Shown here: positions 26,670 through 35,171 of the stretch, piece by piece | How positions within the stretch are numbered: position 1 is the first letter of the stretch | Layout: each line of letters opens with the position of its first letter | Source: Chitinophagaceae bacterium | GTDB taxonomy: Bacteria; Bacteroidota; Bacteroidia; Chitinophagales; Chitinophagaceae | Reading direction: 5' to 3' | Length of the DNA stretch: 64,000 nt | Assembly (NCBI GenBank): GCA_020847395.1 | Contig: JADLCD010000149.1 | Coordinates: 24,164 to 88,163 of the forward strand | The notes under the pieces: model-generated | The model's database searches: none | The model's input: the letters and a program-made list of their open reading frames with translations, nothing else | What the model was told of the DNA's origin: nothing | Made by a program: the position numbers and the translations under genes

Positions 26670-27659
26670 CTATTTACCAGGCACATGCATCATCATATCA
26701 TTAATCATTTTTTCTATAACGGCAGGAGGTGCTTTTTCTATTAAGTGATAGTGAGTGCCTGTTTTATCTTCCGTCCATAAGTTGCTGCCATCTGCCACAT
26801 CTACACTTATTTTTCCCCTTGCTAAATCATACCAGGGTGCATAACCGGCAATTGCAACAAGAACCGCCGTTTCATCCCAACTCATTCTGCCTGCACTATC
26901 CTGAACTGATAACGGAATAGCTATGCGGAAAGCATCCTTAACAGGGCTGTTTTGTATATGTTTGTTCTTTATTAGCGGGATGCCTGTTTTTATATTTTTA
27001 CCTATTTCAAAACCACTTATAATAATACTGGTTGGCCAATGCTCAAACACATACTTAGCAGCCTCTTTGTGTTTTATTATATTAAATTCAATACCTGCGG
27101 GAAAGATGCCTGCCATGCTTACAAGTTGTTGAACTTTTTGCTGAACAAGCGCTTCTCCTGTAAGTTTTGAATATTTGTCGGGTTGGCTTTGCAACAGTTG
27201 AAAAAGATTGGTAAAAAAGCCGACAGTTATAATGGTTACACTTTTATCTTTTTGGGTGGCGAGTATTTTTCGGTACAGTTTCACTGCATCTTCTGCCTCA
27301 TCATTGTTTTTAATGTTGTGTGGATATTTGCTGATCAGTGAATCTGTCCAGTGCTGGAAATCGCTCATCGTATCTGCCAGGGCTTTGGGAATGCCTACAG
27401 GTATTTCCGGTCTTTGAAAATAAGTATTCAATACGCTAAGTGTAGCCGCAACATTGCTATGTTTACTGCTTGCCATGGTTGCTAAAATGCGTGCGTCACC
27501 ACGGTCTTCAAAGTAATGGAGAAGTGCCATCGCTCCAACGTCATCATAATCAGGTCCCATATCCGTATCAAATATTACAGGAACAGGTTGTTTTTTTTGA
27601 GCATGCAATTGATGTAAGAAGATGAACATTAACAGGAAGGACAATATTTTAATTTTCAT
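26670..27659 (-). CDS. Exported nucleoside hydrolase-like protein
   Basis: A 329-residue protein with signal peptide MKIKILSFLLMFIFLHQLHA. The nucleoside hydrolase (IUNH) signature VIFDTDMGPDYDDVGAMALLH provides the calcium-binding Asp cluster (DxDxxxDD). Later blocks ITVGFFTNLFQLLQ and GIFPAGIEFNI also fit, as does the C-terminal D-E-T-A-V-L segment. It may hydrolyse nucleosides outside the cytoplasm or act on another ribosyl substrate. The ATG at 27659 is chosen for the signal peptide; a frame up to 27848 would cross the terminator at 27724-27748. It stands alone. Confidence 0.85.
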   Translation of the reverse strand: MKIKILSFLLMFIFLHQLHAQKKQPVPVIFDTDMGPDYDDVGAMALLHYFEDRGDARILATMASSKHSNVAATLSVLNTYFQRPEIPVGIPKALADTMSDFQHWTDSLISKYPHNIKNNDEAEDAVKLYRKILATQKDKSVTIITVGFFTNLFQLLQSQPDKYSKLTGEALVQQKVQQLVSMAGIFPAGIEFNIIKHKEAAKYVFEHWPTSIIISGFEIGKNIKTGIPLIKNKHIQNSPVKDAFRIAIPLSVQDSAGRMSWDETAVLVAIAGYAPWYDLARGKISVDVADGSNLWTEDKTGTHYHLIEKAPPAVIEKMINDMMMHVPGK

Positions 27660-27723
27660 TGCATTGTTGATGTATGCTGTAAAATAAGGTAAATGCGTGT
27701 TGCAGAAGTTATAAAGGTATAAC

Positions 27724-27748
27724 AAAAAGGCTCCATTGAAATGGAGCC
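27724..27748 (-). terminator. Minus-strand intrinsic terminator in front of the nucleoside hydrolase gene
   Basis: On the minus strand GGCTCCAT, loop TTCA, ATGGAGCC, followed by TTTTT. It would end a leftward transcript from the 28-kb side; the only gene found there is the 37-residue membrane protein at 27992-28105, 240 bp away. Confidence 0.7.
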
Positions 27749-27991
27749 CCGTAAGGTTTATCCCTAAACCCTTTTGAAGTAGGCCGCAATTTAAGAATGT
27801 AACAAGGTTTTTTCTATCGTAGAAATACTCAGTATTTATCAATGTCAATAAAAATGATCATGATAATTTTTTGTTGGCAGACTTGCTGTATACGCTTATA
27901 TAAGTGCGTAAAAAATATAAGCGAAACATACAGTAGCTGAGCTGTATTAAGAAGGTTCTACATCAATCTCCCGCTAACTCTGATTCAGTAT

Positions 27992-28105
27992 TTACCTGAT
28001 GCCCGATTTCAAAAAAAGAAAAATTATTGATATCAGTCCAATAGTAAAAATGATCAGTGTTGTACTAATATCAAGCTTCGGTTGTTGATGGTTGTCAGGT
28101 TTCAT
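27992..28105 (-). CDS. Small single-span membrane protein, 37 residues, unknown
   Basis: The frame reads MKPDNHQQPKLDISTTLIIF, followed by TIGLISIIFLFLKSGIR: a polar N-terminus, one clear membrane span and a basic tail, the normal layout of a small inner-membrane peptide. A perfect -7 box lies about 54 bp upstream. A terminator follows 244 bp downstream. No family is recognised. The remaining sequence between stop and terminator has no second gene and could be a long 3' UTR or a small RNA. Confidence 0.55.
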   Translation of the reverse strand: MKPDNHQQPKLDISTTLIIFTIGLISIIFLFLKSGIR

Positions 28106-28158
28106 GGTTCAGGATTTTAGGTTATTAAAAATGTGCACCAGCTATCTTTAACGAACAG

Positions 28159-28166
28159 CAAAAATA
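28159..28166 (-). promoter_or_regulatory. -7 box of the 37-residue membrane protein gene
   Basis: Minus strand TATTTTTG followed by CTG. It is framed by two near-identical direct repeats TTAAAAATRTGCAC at 28125-28138 and 28186-28199, which could be operators. Confidence 0.45.
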
Positions 28167-28275
28167 ATATTGCACAACCGGGCTGTTAAAAATATGCACA
28201 TTATTTATGAGTAATAGTTTATGCTTAAGGAAAATAATATAAATGCATTATTGCTTTTGAAAACAGGCAAAAAGT

Positions 28276-28313
28276 AAAGAGGCTGTCTCAAAAGTATGAG
28301 TCAGCCTCTTTTT
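28276..28313. terminator. Long hairpin terminator downstream of the glyA-DUF4293 operon
   Basis: AAAGAGGCTG, then CTCA facing TGAG across an AAAGTA loop, then CAGCCTCTTT, with a T-T mismatch between the two stem blocks and T-rich flanks on both strands. It probably ends the leftward glyA operon whose last gene stops at 28419; the rightward T-run is slightly better. Confidence 0.75.
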
Positions 28314-28418
28314 ATTCGGATACATGGTGGAGATATGTACCCATTTATGCAATTCTCAATCTTCTTTTTTATTTTTGATACATCCTCGTTATTATAAAAA
28401 TATTTACCGCTTTATTTA

Positions 28419-28835
28419 TTACCTCAGCCTGTCAATACTCTTCACTAATTTCTGATCCCTGTAAATACCTCTTATAGCAAACAGTAGAAGTAATGGAATC
28501 ATAAAATAAAATACTGACCAGAAGCTTGTAGCGCCCTCAGTAAAATTTTTTATCGCATTGAAATAAAAAAAACAGCAGATAATATACACGCCCAATGCTG
28601 CCAGTGTAAGTTTTATTTGCAGGCTCCTGTTTTTATATAAAAATATGCTGATGATTGGCAATAGTCCTAATGCCACTGTAGATATCAGCAATAGCAGGTT
28701 GCTGCCTGCACTTAATGGAGTAAATTCATTAACGTTGTTAGTAAGTTTAGTGCCGGTATATATTGGAAATTTTATTGTTAAAAAGGCAAAAACACCAGCC
28801 AGCAAAAGCCAAACTGTTTGAATGCGCTGTAGCAT
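28419..28835 (-). CDS. DUF4293 family membrane protein
   Basis: A 138-residue protein with four membrane spans. The start MLQRIQTVWLLLAGVFAFLT and the end FMIPLLLLFAIRGIYRDQKL with VKSIDRLR are typical of DUF4293, a family restricted to Bacteroidota with no known function. It lies 46 bp downstream of glyA on the same strand and is probably co-transcribed; DUF4293 genes often keep housekeeping neighbours. Full-length. Confidence 0.85.
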   Translation of the reverse strand: MLQRIQTVWLLLAGVFAFLTIKFPIYTGTKLTNNVNEFTPLSAGSNLLLLISTVALGLLPIISIFLYKNRSLQIKLTLAALGVYIICCFFYFNAIKNFTEGATSFWSVFYFMIPLLLLFAIRGIYRDQKLVKSIDRLR

Positions 28836-28881
28836 AATTGATGATTAAAATGTTATAAAAACAACAACTTCCAGGTTGGCG

Positions 28882-30183
28882 CTAAGCCATTGCTGCTTCT
28901 TTTACTTCAAGTTCAGGGTATAAAGGAAAGTCTTTCATAAAATCATGCACATCGTTTTTCACCGCTTCAATTTTTTGATCATCACCGGCATTCATTAATA
29001 CTGTATCAATCATGTCAACAATTGTTGCCATGTGTTCCTGTTTTAAGCCGCGTGTAGTAATAGCAGGTACACCAACTCTTATACCTGAAGTGATGAATGG
29101 ACTCTTATCATCAAAAGGTACCGCGTTTTTATTAAGCGTAATATGTGCTTTGTCTAAAGTTTCCTGTGCTTTTTTACCGGTAAGATTTTTATTCCGGAGA
29201 TCTATCAGCATAAGATGATTATCTGTACCACCGCTGATAAGGTCATATCCTTTACTTACAAGCGCTTTTGCCATTGCCTGTGCGTTTTGAATAACCTGCT
29301 GTGCATAGCGTGTATACTCGTCCGTTAGTATTTCGCCAAACGACACCGCTTTAGCTGCAATTACATGCTCAAGCGGACCACCCTGCATACCAGGAAATAC
29401 TGCCAGATCAAGCAATGCGCTCATTGGCCTGGTATTTCCTTTAGGGTCTTTTACGCCGAAAGGATTATCAAAATCATTGCGCATCATTATTACACCACCA
29501 CGTGGCCCGCGCAATGTTTTATGTGTGGTTGAACTTACTATATGGCAATACTCAAAAGGATCATTCAATAAACCTTTTGCAATTAATCCTGCCGGGTGAG
29601 CAATATCAGCAAGCACTAACGCACCAATACTGTCAGCAACTTCTCTTATGCGTTTATAATCCCAATCGCGGCTGTAAGCAGAAGCGCCACAAATAATCAT
29701 TTTAGGTTTTTCTGCTTTGGCAGTTGCTTCCAACTGGTCATAATCTACTGTGCCGGTTTCTTTTTTTACGCCATAAAAAAGCGCCTGGTAATTTTTACCA
29801 CTGAAGTTAGCAGGGCTTCCGTGGGTTAGGTGTCCGCCCATGCTCAAATCAAGCCCCAGAATTTTATCACCGGGTTTTAAGCAGGCTAAAAATACTGCTG
29901 TATTAGCCTGGGCGCCACTATGTGGCTGAACATTAGCCCAGCTTGCATTAAATATTTTTTTCAAACGCTCAATAGCGAGTGTTTCAATTTCGTCAATTAC
30001 TTCGCATCCGCCGTAAAAGCGTTTGCCGGGATAACCTTCTGCGTATTTATTGGTAGGCACTGAACCCATTGCCTGCATTACCTGCAGAGAGGTAAAATTT
30101 TCTGAAGCGATTAATTCAATACCATTGCGCTGGCGTTCCAGCTCTTTATTAATAAGGTCGAAAACCTGTATATCTTTTTGCAT
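28882..30183 (-). CDS. glyA: Serine hydroxymethyltransferase
   Basis: A 433-residue PLP enzyme that converts serine and tetrahydrofolate to glycine and 5,10-methylene-THF in the cytoplasm. Landmarks are the N-terminal [32 protein letters not shown], the HGSPANFSG loop, DIAHPAGL, and the PLP-binding Lys222 in [14 protein letters not shown]. The ATG at 30183 fits the family start; a frame from 30204 adds only seven residues. The -7 box TATTTTTG ends just 4 bp before the ATG, so the mRNA is probably leaderless. The DUF4293 gene follows. Confidence 0.96.
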   Translation of the reverse strand: MQKDIQVFDLINKELERQRNGIELIASENFTSLQVMQAMGSVPTNKYAEGYPGKRFYGGCEVIDEIETLAIERLKKIFNASWANVQPHSGAQANTAVFLACLKPGDKILGLDLSMGGHLTHGSPANFSGKNYQALFYGVKKETGTVDYDQLEATAKAEKPKMIICGASAYSRDWDYKRIREVADSIGALVLADIAHPAGLIAKGLLNDPFEYCHIVSSTTHKTLRGPRGGVIMMRNDFDNPFGVKDPKGNTRPMSALLDLAVFPGMQGGPLEHVIAAKAVSFGEILTDEYTRYAQQVIQNAQAMAKALVSKGYDLISGGTDNHLMLIDLRNKNLTGKKAQETLDKAHITLNKNAVPFDDKSPFITSGIRVGVPAITTRGLKQEHMATIVDMIDTVLMNAGDDQKIEAVKNDVHDFMKDFPLYPELEVKEAAMA

Positions 30184-30187
30184 GGCG

Positions 30188-30195
30188 CAAAAATA
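30188..30195 (-). promoter_or_regulatory. -7 box of glyA, abutting the start codon
   Basis: Minus strand TATTTTTG, CGCC, ATG. The distance leaves no room for a 5' leader. Confidence 0.6.
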
Positions 30196-30220
30196 GGGCA
30201 ACATTCTTGAATTTTACTAT

Positions 30221-30269
30221 TTTCACATTTTAAAGCGGTTCACATTTCGAATCGTTTCACATTTTAAAG
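30221..30269. repeat. TTTCACATTTTAAAG repeats in the glyA upstream region
   Basis: TTTCACATTTTAAAG occurs at 30221-30235 and 30255-30269, with a related TTCACATTTCG between them. The word structure is like the AT-rich repeats at 6300-6375 and 31325-31374. Confidence 0.6.
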
Positions 30270-30285
30270 TAACTGCGGCGCATAC

Positions 30286-31278
30286 ATGAAAGCTATTATA
30301 CCTGTAGCAGGAGCTGGAACCAAATTACGTCCACACACATATACTCAACCAAAAGCATTAATACCGCTTGCTGGTAAAACGGTCTTAAGCATAATTGTAG
30401 ATCAGCTGGCAGAGGCGGGTATAAAGGAGTTTATTTTTATTATAGGATATCTTGGGGATAAAATTCAGGATTATGTAAAAGAGCATTACCCTGATCTTAC
30501 CTGCCATTTTTTGTTTCAAAATGAAAGGCAGGGACTGGGGCATGCAGTATATCTTGCAAAAGATATTGTTGGATCTGATGAAGTTTTTATTGCTTTGGGC
30601 GATACCATCTGTGAGTATGATGTAAAAGAAGTGATTGATAGCAATGAATCGATGCTCGGCGTAAAAAAAGTAGATGACCCGAGAAATTTTGGCGTGGCAG
30701 AAATGGGTGATAATGGTTCTATTGCCAAAGTGGTGGAAAAACCGCAGATACCAAAATCCAATATGGCTTTGGTGGGATTATATAAAATAAAAGATACGGC
30801 GTTTCTTTTTTCATGCCTTGAAAAAATGATAAATGAAGGGGTGAACACAAAGAACGAATTTAATCTTACAGACGCGCTGGAGTGCATGATAAAAAGTGGC
30901 GTTCAGTTCAAATCATTTAAAGTACAAAACTGGTTTGATTGCGGAAAAATTGATACGTTGCTGGAGAGTAACGCCATACTTATGAAAAAACTGGGTGGTA
31001 AAATTTCGCCGGAGCATATATTTGAAAATGTTATCATCGTGCCACCGGTAAGTATTGCCAGGGGTTGTGAAATCAGTAATTCCATTATAGGCCCGAATGT
31101 AGCTATAGGAGAGGATGCGAAGATCACTTATTCCATAGTGCGTGATTCTATTATCGGCTCTTTCGCTAATTTATACGATGTTGTGCTGCACGATTCTTTG
31201 ATCGGCAGTGATACGGAAATTAAAGGTGAAACACGGTCATTGAATATTGGTGATAACACGCAAATTGATCTTGGATAA
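30286..31278 (+). CDS. Sugar-phosphate nucleotidyltransferase with left-handed beta-helix domain
   Basis: A 330-residue protein. The N-terminal Rossmann-like domain starts MKAIIPVAGAGTKLRPHTYT with QPKALIPLAGK (nucleotide-binding loop and Lys), then ALGDTICEYD (metal-binding Asp), VVEKPQIPKS and FDCGKIDTLLESN. The C-terminal part (about 240-330) carries hexapeptide-like turns (ISNSIIGPNVAIGEDAKITY, then SIIGSFANLYDVVL). It resembles glucose-1-phosphate thymidylyl/uridylyltransferases and GlmU-like proteins; the exact nucleotide and sugar are not fixed. It probably feeds envelope glycan synthesis. It stands alone, divergent from glyA. Confidence 0.85.
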   Translation: MKAIIPVAGAGTKLRPHTYTQPKALIPLAGKTVLSIIVDQLAEAGIKEFIFIIGYLGDKIQDYVKEHYPDLTCHFLFQNERQGLGHAVYLAKDIVGSDEVFIALGDTICEYDVKEVIDSNESMLGVKKVDDPRNFGVAEMGDNGSIAKVVEKPQIPKSNMALVGLYKIKDTAFLFSCLEKMINEGVNTKNEFNLTDALECMIKSGVQFKSFKVQNWFDCGKIDTLLESNAILMKKLGGKISPEHIFENVIIVPPVSIARGCEISNSIIGPNVAIGEDAKITYSIVRDSIIGSFANLYDVVLHDSLIGSDTEIKGETRSLNIGDNTQIDLG

Positions 31279-31324
31279 TGGCGTGGAAGCAAGGCACAGG
31301 ATAAAGATATGAATCGAATCCACA

Positions 31325-31374
31325 CAGCCCCATCTCAAATCATAAATCTCAAATCATACATCTCAAATCATACA
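31325..31374. repeat. ATCTCAAATCATA tandem-like repeats
   Basis: Three spaced near-copies of TCTCAAATCATA (about 31333-31373) just in front of the TTG start of the nitronate monooxygenase gene. Their translation is not part of the protein family's conserved start. Confidence 0.6.
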
Positions 31375-31377
31375 CCT

Positions 31378-32325
31378 TTGTCCCGCATCACACAACTTTT
31401 TAATATTCCGTTTCCCATCATCCAGGCCGGAATGGTTTGGGCGAGTGGATGGAAACTGGCATCAGCCGTAAGCAATGCCGGCGGGCTGGGATTAATAGGC
31501 AGCGGTAGCATGTACCCTGAAATTTTGCGGGAACATATCCGGAAATGTAAAGCAGCTACTGATAAGGTATTCGGTGTAAATCTGCCGCTGCTGTATCCGG
31601 ATATTGACAAACATATAGCAATAATAATTGAAGAAAAGGTGTCGGTTGTTTTTACCTCTGCCGGAAATCCTGCTGCCTGGACGCCAATTTTAAAACAGCA
31701 TAATATAAAAGTAGTGCATGTGGTAAGCAGCTCCAAATTTGCAAAAAAAGCAGAGCAGGCAGGCTGTGATGCCGTGGTGGCAGAAGGTTTTGAGGCAGGC
31801 GGGCATAACGGTAGGGAAGAAACAACTACGCTTGTACTTATTCCTGCAGTATGCAAGGCTGTTAGTATCCCGGTAATTGCGGCGGGAGGAATAGCTACAG
31901 GCAGGCAAATGCTTGCCGCTATGGTATTGGGTGCAGAAGGCGTGCAAATAGGCAGTCGCTTTGTAGCAAGTGAAGAAGCCTCATCTCATCCTAATTTTAA
32001 GCATGTAGTGATTAATGCAATAGAAGGCGATACCGTATTATCAATGAAGCGCCTTATGCCTGTTCGGTTAATGAAAAACAAATTTTTTGAAGCTATCGCC
32101 AGGGCAGAAGCAGCCGGCGCCTCAACAGAAGAATTGAAAAATATTTTAGGGAAAGGACGGGCAAAAAAGGGAATGTTTGAAGGAGATTTGGATGAGGGCG
32201 AGCTGGAGATAGGCCAATCCAGCATATTAATTGAGGATATCCTGCCGGCAGCAACCATCATCAATAATCTTTGTACAGAATTTGAGGAAGCACTTGCAGA
32301 TACTGTAAAAAAGACATATTTTTAG
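31378..32325 (+). CDS. Nitronate monooxygenase family protein (2-nitropropane dioxygenase-like)
   Basis: A 315-residue FMN-binding TIM barrel. From the TTG at 31378 it reads MSRITQLFNIPFPIIQAGMV, the usual start of this Bacteroidota group; the ATG at 31309 would add 23 residues encoded by the repeat just upstream, so it is rejected. Further landmarks are SNAGGLGLIGSGSMYPEILR, EGFEAGGHNGRE (FMN site) and AAGGIATGRQMLAAMVLGAEGVQIG. It oxidises alkyl nitronates or, in the FabK branch, reduces enoyl-ACP; the missing FabK-type context favours the first. The next gene begins 4 bp later. Confidence 0.85.
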   Translation: MSRITQLFNIPFPIIQAGMVWASGWKLASAVSNAGGLGLIGSGSMYPEILREHIRKCKAATDKVFGVNLPLLYPDIDKHIAIIIEEKVSVVFTSAGNPAAWTPILKQHNIKVVHVVSSSKFAKKAEQAGCDAVVAEGFEAGGHNGREETTTLVLIPAVCKAVSIPVIAAGGIATGRQMLAAMVLGAEGVQIGSRFVASEEASSHPNFKHVVINAIEGDTVLSMKRLMPVRLMKNKFFEAIARAEAAGASTEELKNILGKGRAKKGMFEGDLDEGELEIGQSSILIEDILPAATIINNLCTEFEEALADTVKKTYF

Positions 32326-32329
32326 TATT

Positions 32330-32743
32330 ATGAAACCAGCATTTATTTTATCAGTTGTGATGTTACTTGCCTGCTTTGTTGCAAGTGCAAATACAAAAAC
32401 CTGTACTAACCCGCCTGATAAAAATAATGTTGAAGTGCGTAAAATCAATGGCGTTGTGCTGGATATGGACAGCAAAAAACCACTAAAAGATGTGAATGTT
32501 ACTGCCATTCTTCAATCCAAAAAAGAAAAAATAGTTACTACTGATGTAAACGGTGGCTATACTATTATAATGCTTAAGCCAGGCACATACAGGCTTATAT
32601 TTGAAAAAGAAGGATACAAAAAAGTAATTAAGGAAAAAGTGGAAGTTAAGGAAAACAGCCCGCTGCAGATAAATGTTGAGCTGCCGGAATATGTTCCTAT
32701 CTCCGATCGCGGTCCTTCCGCATGGCATTTCTTTGAGTCTTGA
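32330..32743 (+). CDS. Exported carboxypeptidase-regulatory-like domain protein
   Basis: A 137-residue protein with signal peptide MKPAFILSVVMLLACFVASA. Residues about 40-115 form one CarboxypepD_reg-like beta sandwich (INGVVLDMDSKKPLKDVNVT, then TTDVNGGYTIIMLKPGTYRL with IFEKEGYKKV). No receptor domain follows, unlike in TonB receptors. It starts 4 bp after the nitronate monooxygenase gene and is probably co-transcribed. Its role is unknown; such free domains may bind other envelope proteins or glycans. Confidence 0.8.
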   Translation: MKPAFILSVVMLLACFVASANTKTCTNPPDKNNVEVRKINGVVLDMDSKKPLKDVNVTAILQSKKEKIVTTDVNGGYTIIMLKPGTYRLIFEKEGYKKVIKEKVEVKENSPLQINVELPEYVPISDRGPSAWHFFES

Positions 32744-32923
32744 TTTTTTACAGAAGATTTTATTACCTATTCTTCCGTGATCACTGTCATACCATATATT
32801 AAGATTTTATTGGCACAGGCTTATTATATCTGAACAGATAAAACATTATCTTCATAACCTGCTTTCGTTGCCAAGCCTGAAAGCAAGATTTATTTTCGTT
32901 CCAATTTATTTAAAGAATCAAAT

Positions 32924-33535
32924 ATGAAAACTGGTTTTACTTTTTTGCTATTGTTTTTTTCGATTGTTGTTTTTGCCCAGCCTACCGTAAGAGAGCAATT
33001 TGAAAAAATAAAAACACAACAGGATGCTCAAAAATTTATAGATGCAAATGCTCCGCTAAAACCTGTATTAATGCATCTTACATTAGGTAAGGATTCAACA
33101 CTTATCGATAAAAGATTGTTGAAACAAAATAAAGGAGATATATTTTCTGTAGGTTATGTTACTTATCTTGTTCTTGACGGAACAGAATCTGTAAATTATC
33201 GTGCACAATATATTTTTCTTGATGGAGGTTCATTAACAGCTTCTGAAATTGATAATCTGAAAAAAGTTATTACACAAAAAATATCAGCCGGGGAAGCACT
33301 TGATAAACTTTCTGATCAATATACAATGGATGGCAATTCTACCAAAGGCGATACTGGTTGGTTTTTTGGTGAAGAAATGATGCCAAAGGAATTTCAGGAG
33401 GCGGTTAAAGATCATAAAAAAGGTGATATGTTTTTTGTGGATGTACCTGAAAAGGATTGGCATTATATAGTGGTAAAAACTTACGACGATGAGGTTAAAA
33501 AAGAAATAACCGTATTAAGAGCTAACGGAAGGTAA
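32924..33535 (+). CDS. Exported parvulin-like (PpiC) peptidyl-prolyl isomerase
   Basis: A 203-residue protein with signal peptide MKTGFTFLLLFFSIVVFAQ. The rotamase domain (about 90-190) shows YRAQYIFLDGG, ISAGEALDKLSDQYTMDGNS, TKGDTGWFFGEEMMPKEFQE and the final DWHYIVVKTYDD, all conserved blocks of PpiC/SurA parvulins. It would help outer-membrane or periplasmic proteins fold. The chain is short, with only one domain and a divergent N-terminal region. It stands alone. Confidence 0.82.
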   Translation: MKTGFTFLLLFFSIVVFAQPTVREQFEKIKTQQDAQKFIDANAPLKPVLMHLTLGKDSTLIDKRLLKQNKGDIFSVGYVTYLVLDGTESVNYRAQYIFLDGGSLTASEIDNLKKVITQKISAGEALDKLSDQYTMDGNSTKGDTGWFFGEEMMPKEFQEAVKDHKKGDMFFVDVPEKDWHYIVVKTYDDEVKKEITVLRANGR

Positions 33536-33633
33536 GTATATAAAATTACCACGCGGCTCTCGTAAATACCCGGGTTTTTATAAAGTACAGGTAAATATTT
33601 TCCCAGATGCCTGAAAGGGTACCTGATTAGAAT

Positions 33634-33861
33634 TTATGCAGGCTGGGTATAGGTAGACAGCGACTCCTTATCTTCCACACACCTGAACTTGTGCATAAAA
33701 TTATAGCTGATATACCTTGTTTCTTCAACGTACATCCCATCCAGGCGGTAAAGAATATATTTAAAGAGTTCGCTTTGTTTTTCACCGATGTATACGGCTT
33801 TTTCCCAGATGAGCTCCATCTGTTGCAATTCGTTCAGTAGTATAAAATGTGTAGGGTTCAT
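33634..33861 (-). CDS. Small hypothetical protein, 75 residues
   Basis: The sequence MNPTHFILLNELQQMELIWE, then KAVYIGEKQSELFKYILYRL and DGMYVEETRYISYNF, has a balanced composition with a helix-strand look and no signal peptide or membrane span. The gap on either side is free of other genes. It looks like a genuine small cytoplasmic protein, possibly specific to this group of Bacteroidota. No function is recognised. Confidence 0.6.
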   Translation of the reverse strand: MNPTHFILLNELQQMELIWEKAVYIGEKQSELFKYILYRLDGMYVEETRYISYNFMHKFRCVEDKESLSTYTQPA

Positions 33862-33984
33862 AATTGTTAAAGTACAATAAATTCTTTTTCACAGATTAAC
33901 TTTTTATTCACATCTCTATATTTTTTTGAATTTTTCGATTAATGGAAGGGCTAAGAAACGGAGCCGGGAATGGGAATGATTTGC

Positions 33985-34014
33985 AAAAAAAAGCCCGGAT
34001 TAAAAAATCCAGGC
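33985..34014 (-). terminator. Intrinsic terminator downstream of the Mla-type operon
   Basis: Minus strand GCCTGGATT, loop TTTT, AATCCGGGC, then eight T. It lies 155 bp after the MlaD stop codon; the intervening DNA holds a tiny frame (22 codons) and could be a separate small transcript, see findings. Confidence 0.85.
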
Positions 34015-34169
34015 GACCTACCTTATCCTGTGAAATTAAAAATTTATATTAGTTATTACTGTTATAATATAATTAGGTGTTGCTAAAGTAGAAATACTTT
34101 GCATTACAGTTTCTCCCCCAAATGAGTGATTTGTCAAAAAATTTCAGGAAAAATTAATACAGGTGCCTG

Positions 34170-35171
34170 CTATTGATTGGCTTTTATACTATCCTCTGCA
34201 GCCTTTGCTTCTCTTTTGGCTTTTTTCCTGAAGAACCCGCGCAACAAAAAATTATGTTGCAATGCTTCCAGGTCTTCATCAAGTTTTTTGCTGACGCTGT
34301 TTAGGTTTTCGAGTGTGGCTTTCAGATTATTGGCAGTTTTTTCATCGCGAAGCAATACGCCCACTATATTACCGCTGTCGCCTAATGCACGCGAAGCGTC
34401 TTTAATATTATCGCTTAAAGCAACAATGGCTTCAGAAGCCATATGAATCTGGTTGGACGTTTCTCTAAGGTTAGGAATGATAGTTGTATCGCTTACTAAA
34501 TCTGACGCCAGCGTGCCGGGTGTTTGAAGCCTGGCACTATAAGCCGCAATACCGCTTGTTAATTTTTCGCTGTTGTTCACTGCTCTTTTCAAAGTGGCAA
34601 TTACGCTGTTTAATTCGTTATACATGGTACGCTCATTCAATAAAGCGGCTACCGTGCCCTGTCCATCTACCAGTTGTTTGCTCACCGCTTTAATATTGCG
34701 GGTAATGTCAATCAGGTTCATATTGCTTTCCTGCAATGTGGCAAACATATCATCTGTGCTCGTGGTTTTTTCCACCGCTAAATTTTCTCCCCCTTCTATA
34801 GCAGGCGCTTTCTGTGTTCCACCATATATCACAATAATTTTATTGCCAATCAAGCCATCAGAACCGATTTTCGCCTTAGCGTCTGTACGAATAAATTCTC
34901 TTGCCTTCTCTTCTATATGAAGCGTAACCTTAACCTGCGAATTATTATAGAATGCTATTTTCTTTACAATACCGATTTTTACGCCGGAGAACCAGATATT
35001 ATTTCCCTGCTGCAAGCCACTCACATCATCAAAAACAGCAAAAACATTTATTGATTTTACAAAGGTTTTCTGCTGTCCACCCAGTGTAAATATGCCAACA
35101 ATAAATATAACGATGCCTATAGTTACAAATATTCCCGTAATAACAGCATTCCTGTTTTTCTGTGTTTCCAT
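34170..35171 (-). CDS. MlaD-like MCE-domain protein
   Basis: A 333-residue protein with one N-terminal membrane span (ITGIFVTIGIVIFIVGIFTL), the MCE domain (about 40-120: VFAVFDDVSGLQQGNNIWFS, then GVKIGIVKKI and GSDGLIGNKIIVI) and a long helical C-terminal half. It is the periplasmic lipid-shuttling ring of an Mla-type phospholipid transporter. Its ATG overlaps the TAA of the ATPase gene by one base (TAATG), so translation is coupled. The mlaE and mlaF homologues directly precede it. MlaB and MlaC homologues are absent, as is normal in this phylum. Confidence 0.9.
   Translation of the reverse strand: METQKNRNAVITGIFVTIGIVIFIVGIFTLGGQQKTFVKSINVFAVFDDVSGLQQGNNIWFSGVKIGIVKKIAFYNNSQVKVTLHIEEKAREFIRTDAKAKIGSDGLIGNKIIVIYGGTQKAPAIEGGENLAVEKTTSTDDMFATLQESNMNLIDITRNIKAVSKQLVDGQGTVAALLNERTMYNELNSVIATLKRAVNNSEKLTSGIAAYSARLQTPGTLASDLVSDTTIIPNLRETSNQIHMASEAIVALSDNIKDASRALGDSGNIVGVLLRDEKTANNLKATLENLNSVSKKLDEDLEALQHNFLLRGFFRKKAKREAKAAEDSIKANQ

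Noticed and set aside
27660..27848. Long N-terminal extension of the nucleoside hydrolase
   Set aside because: It would cross an intrinsic terminator on the same strand and precede a good signal peptide.
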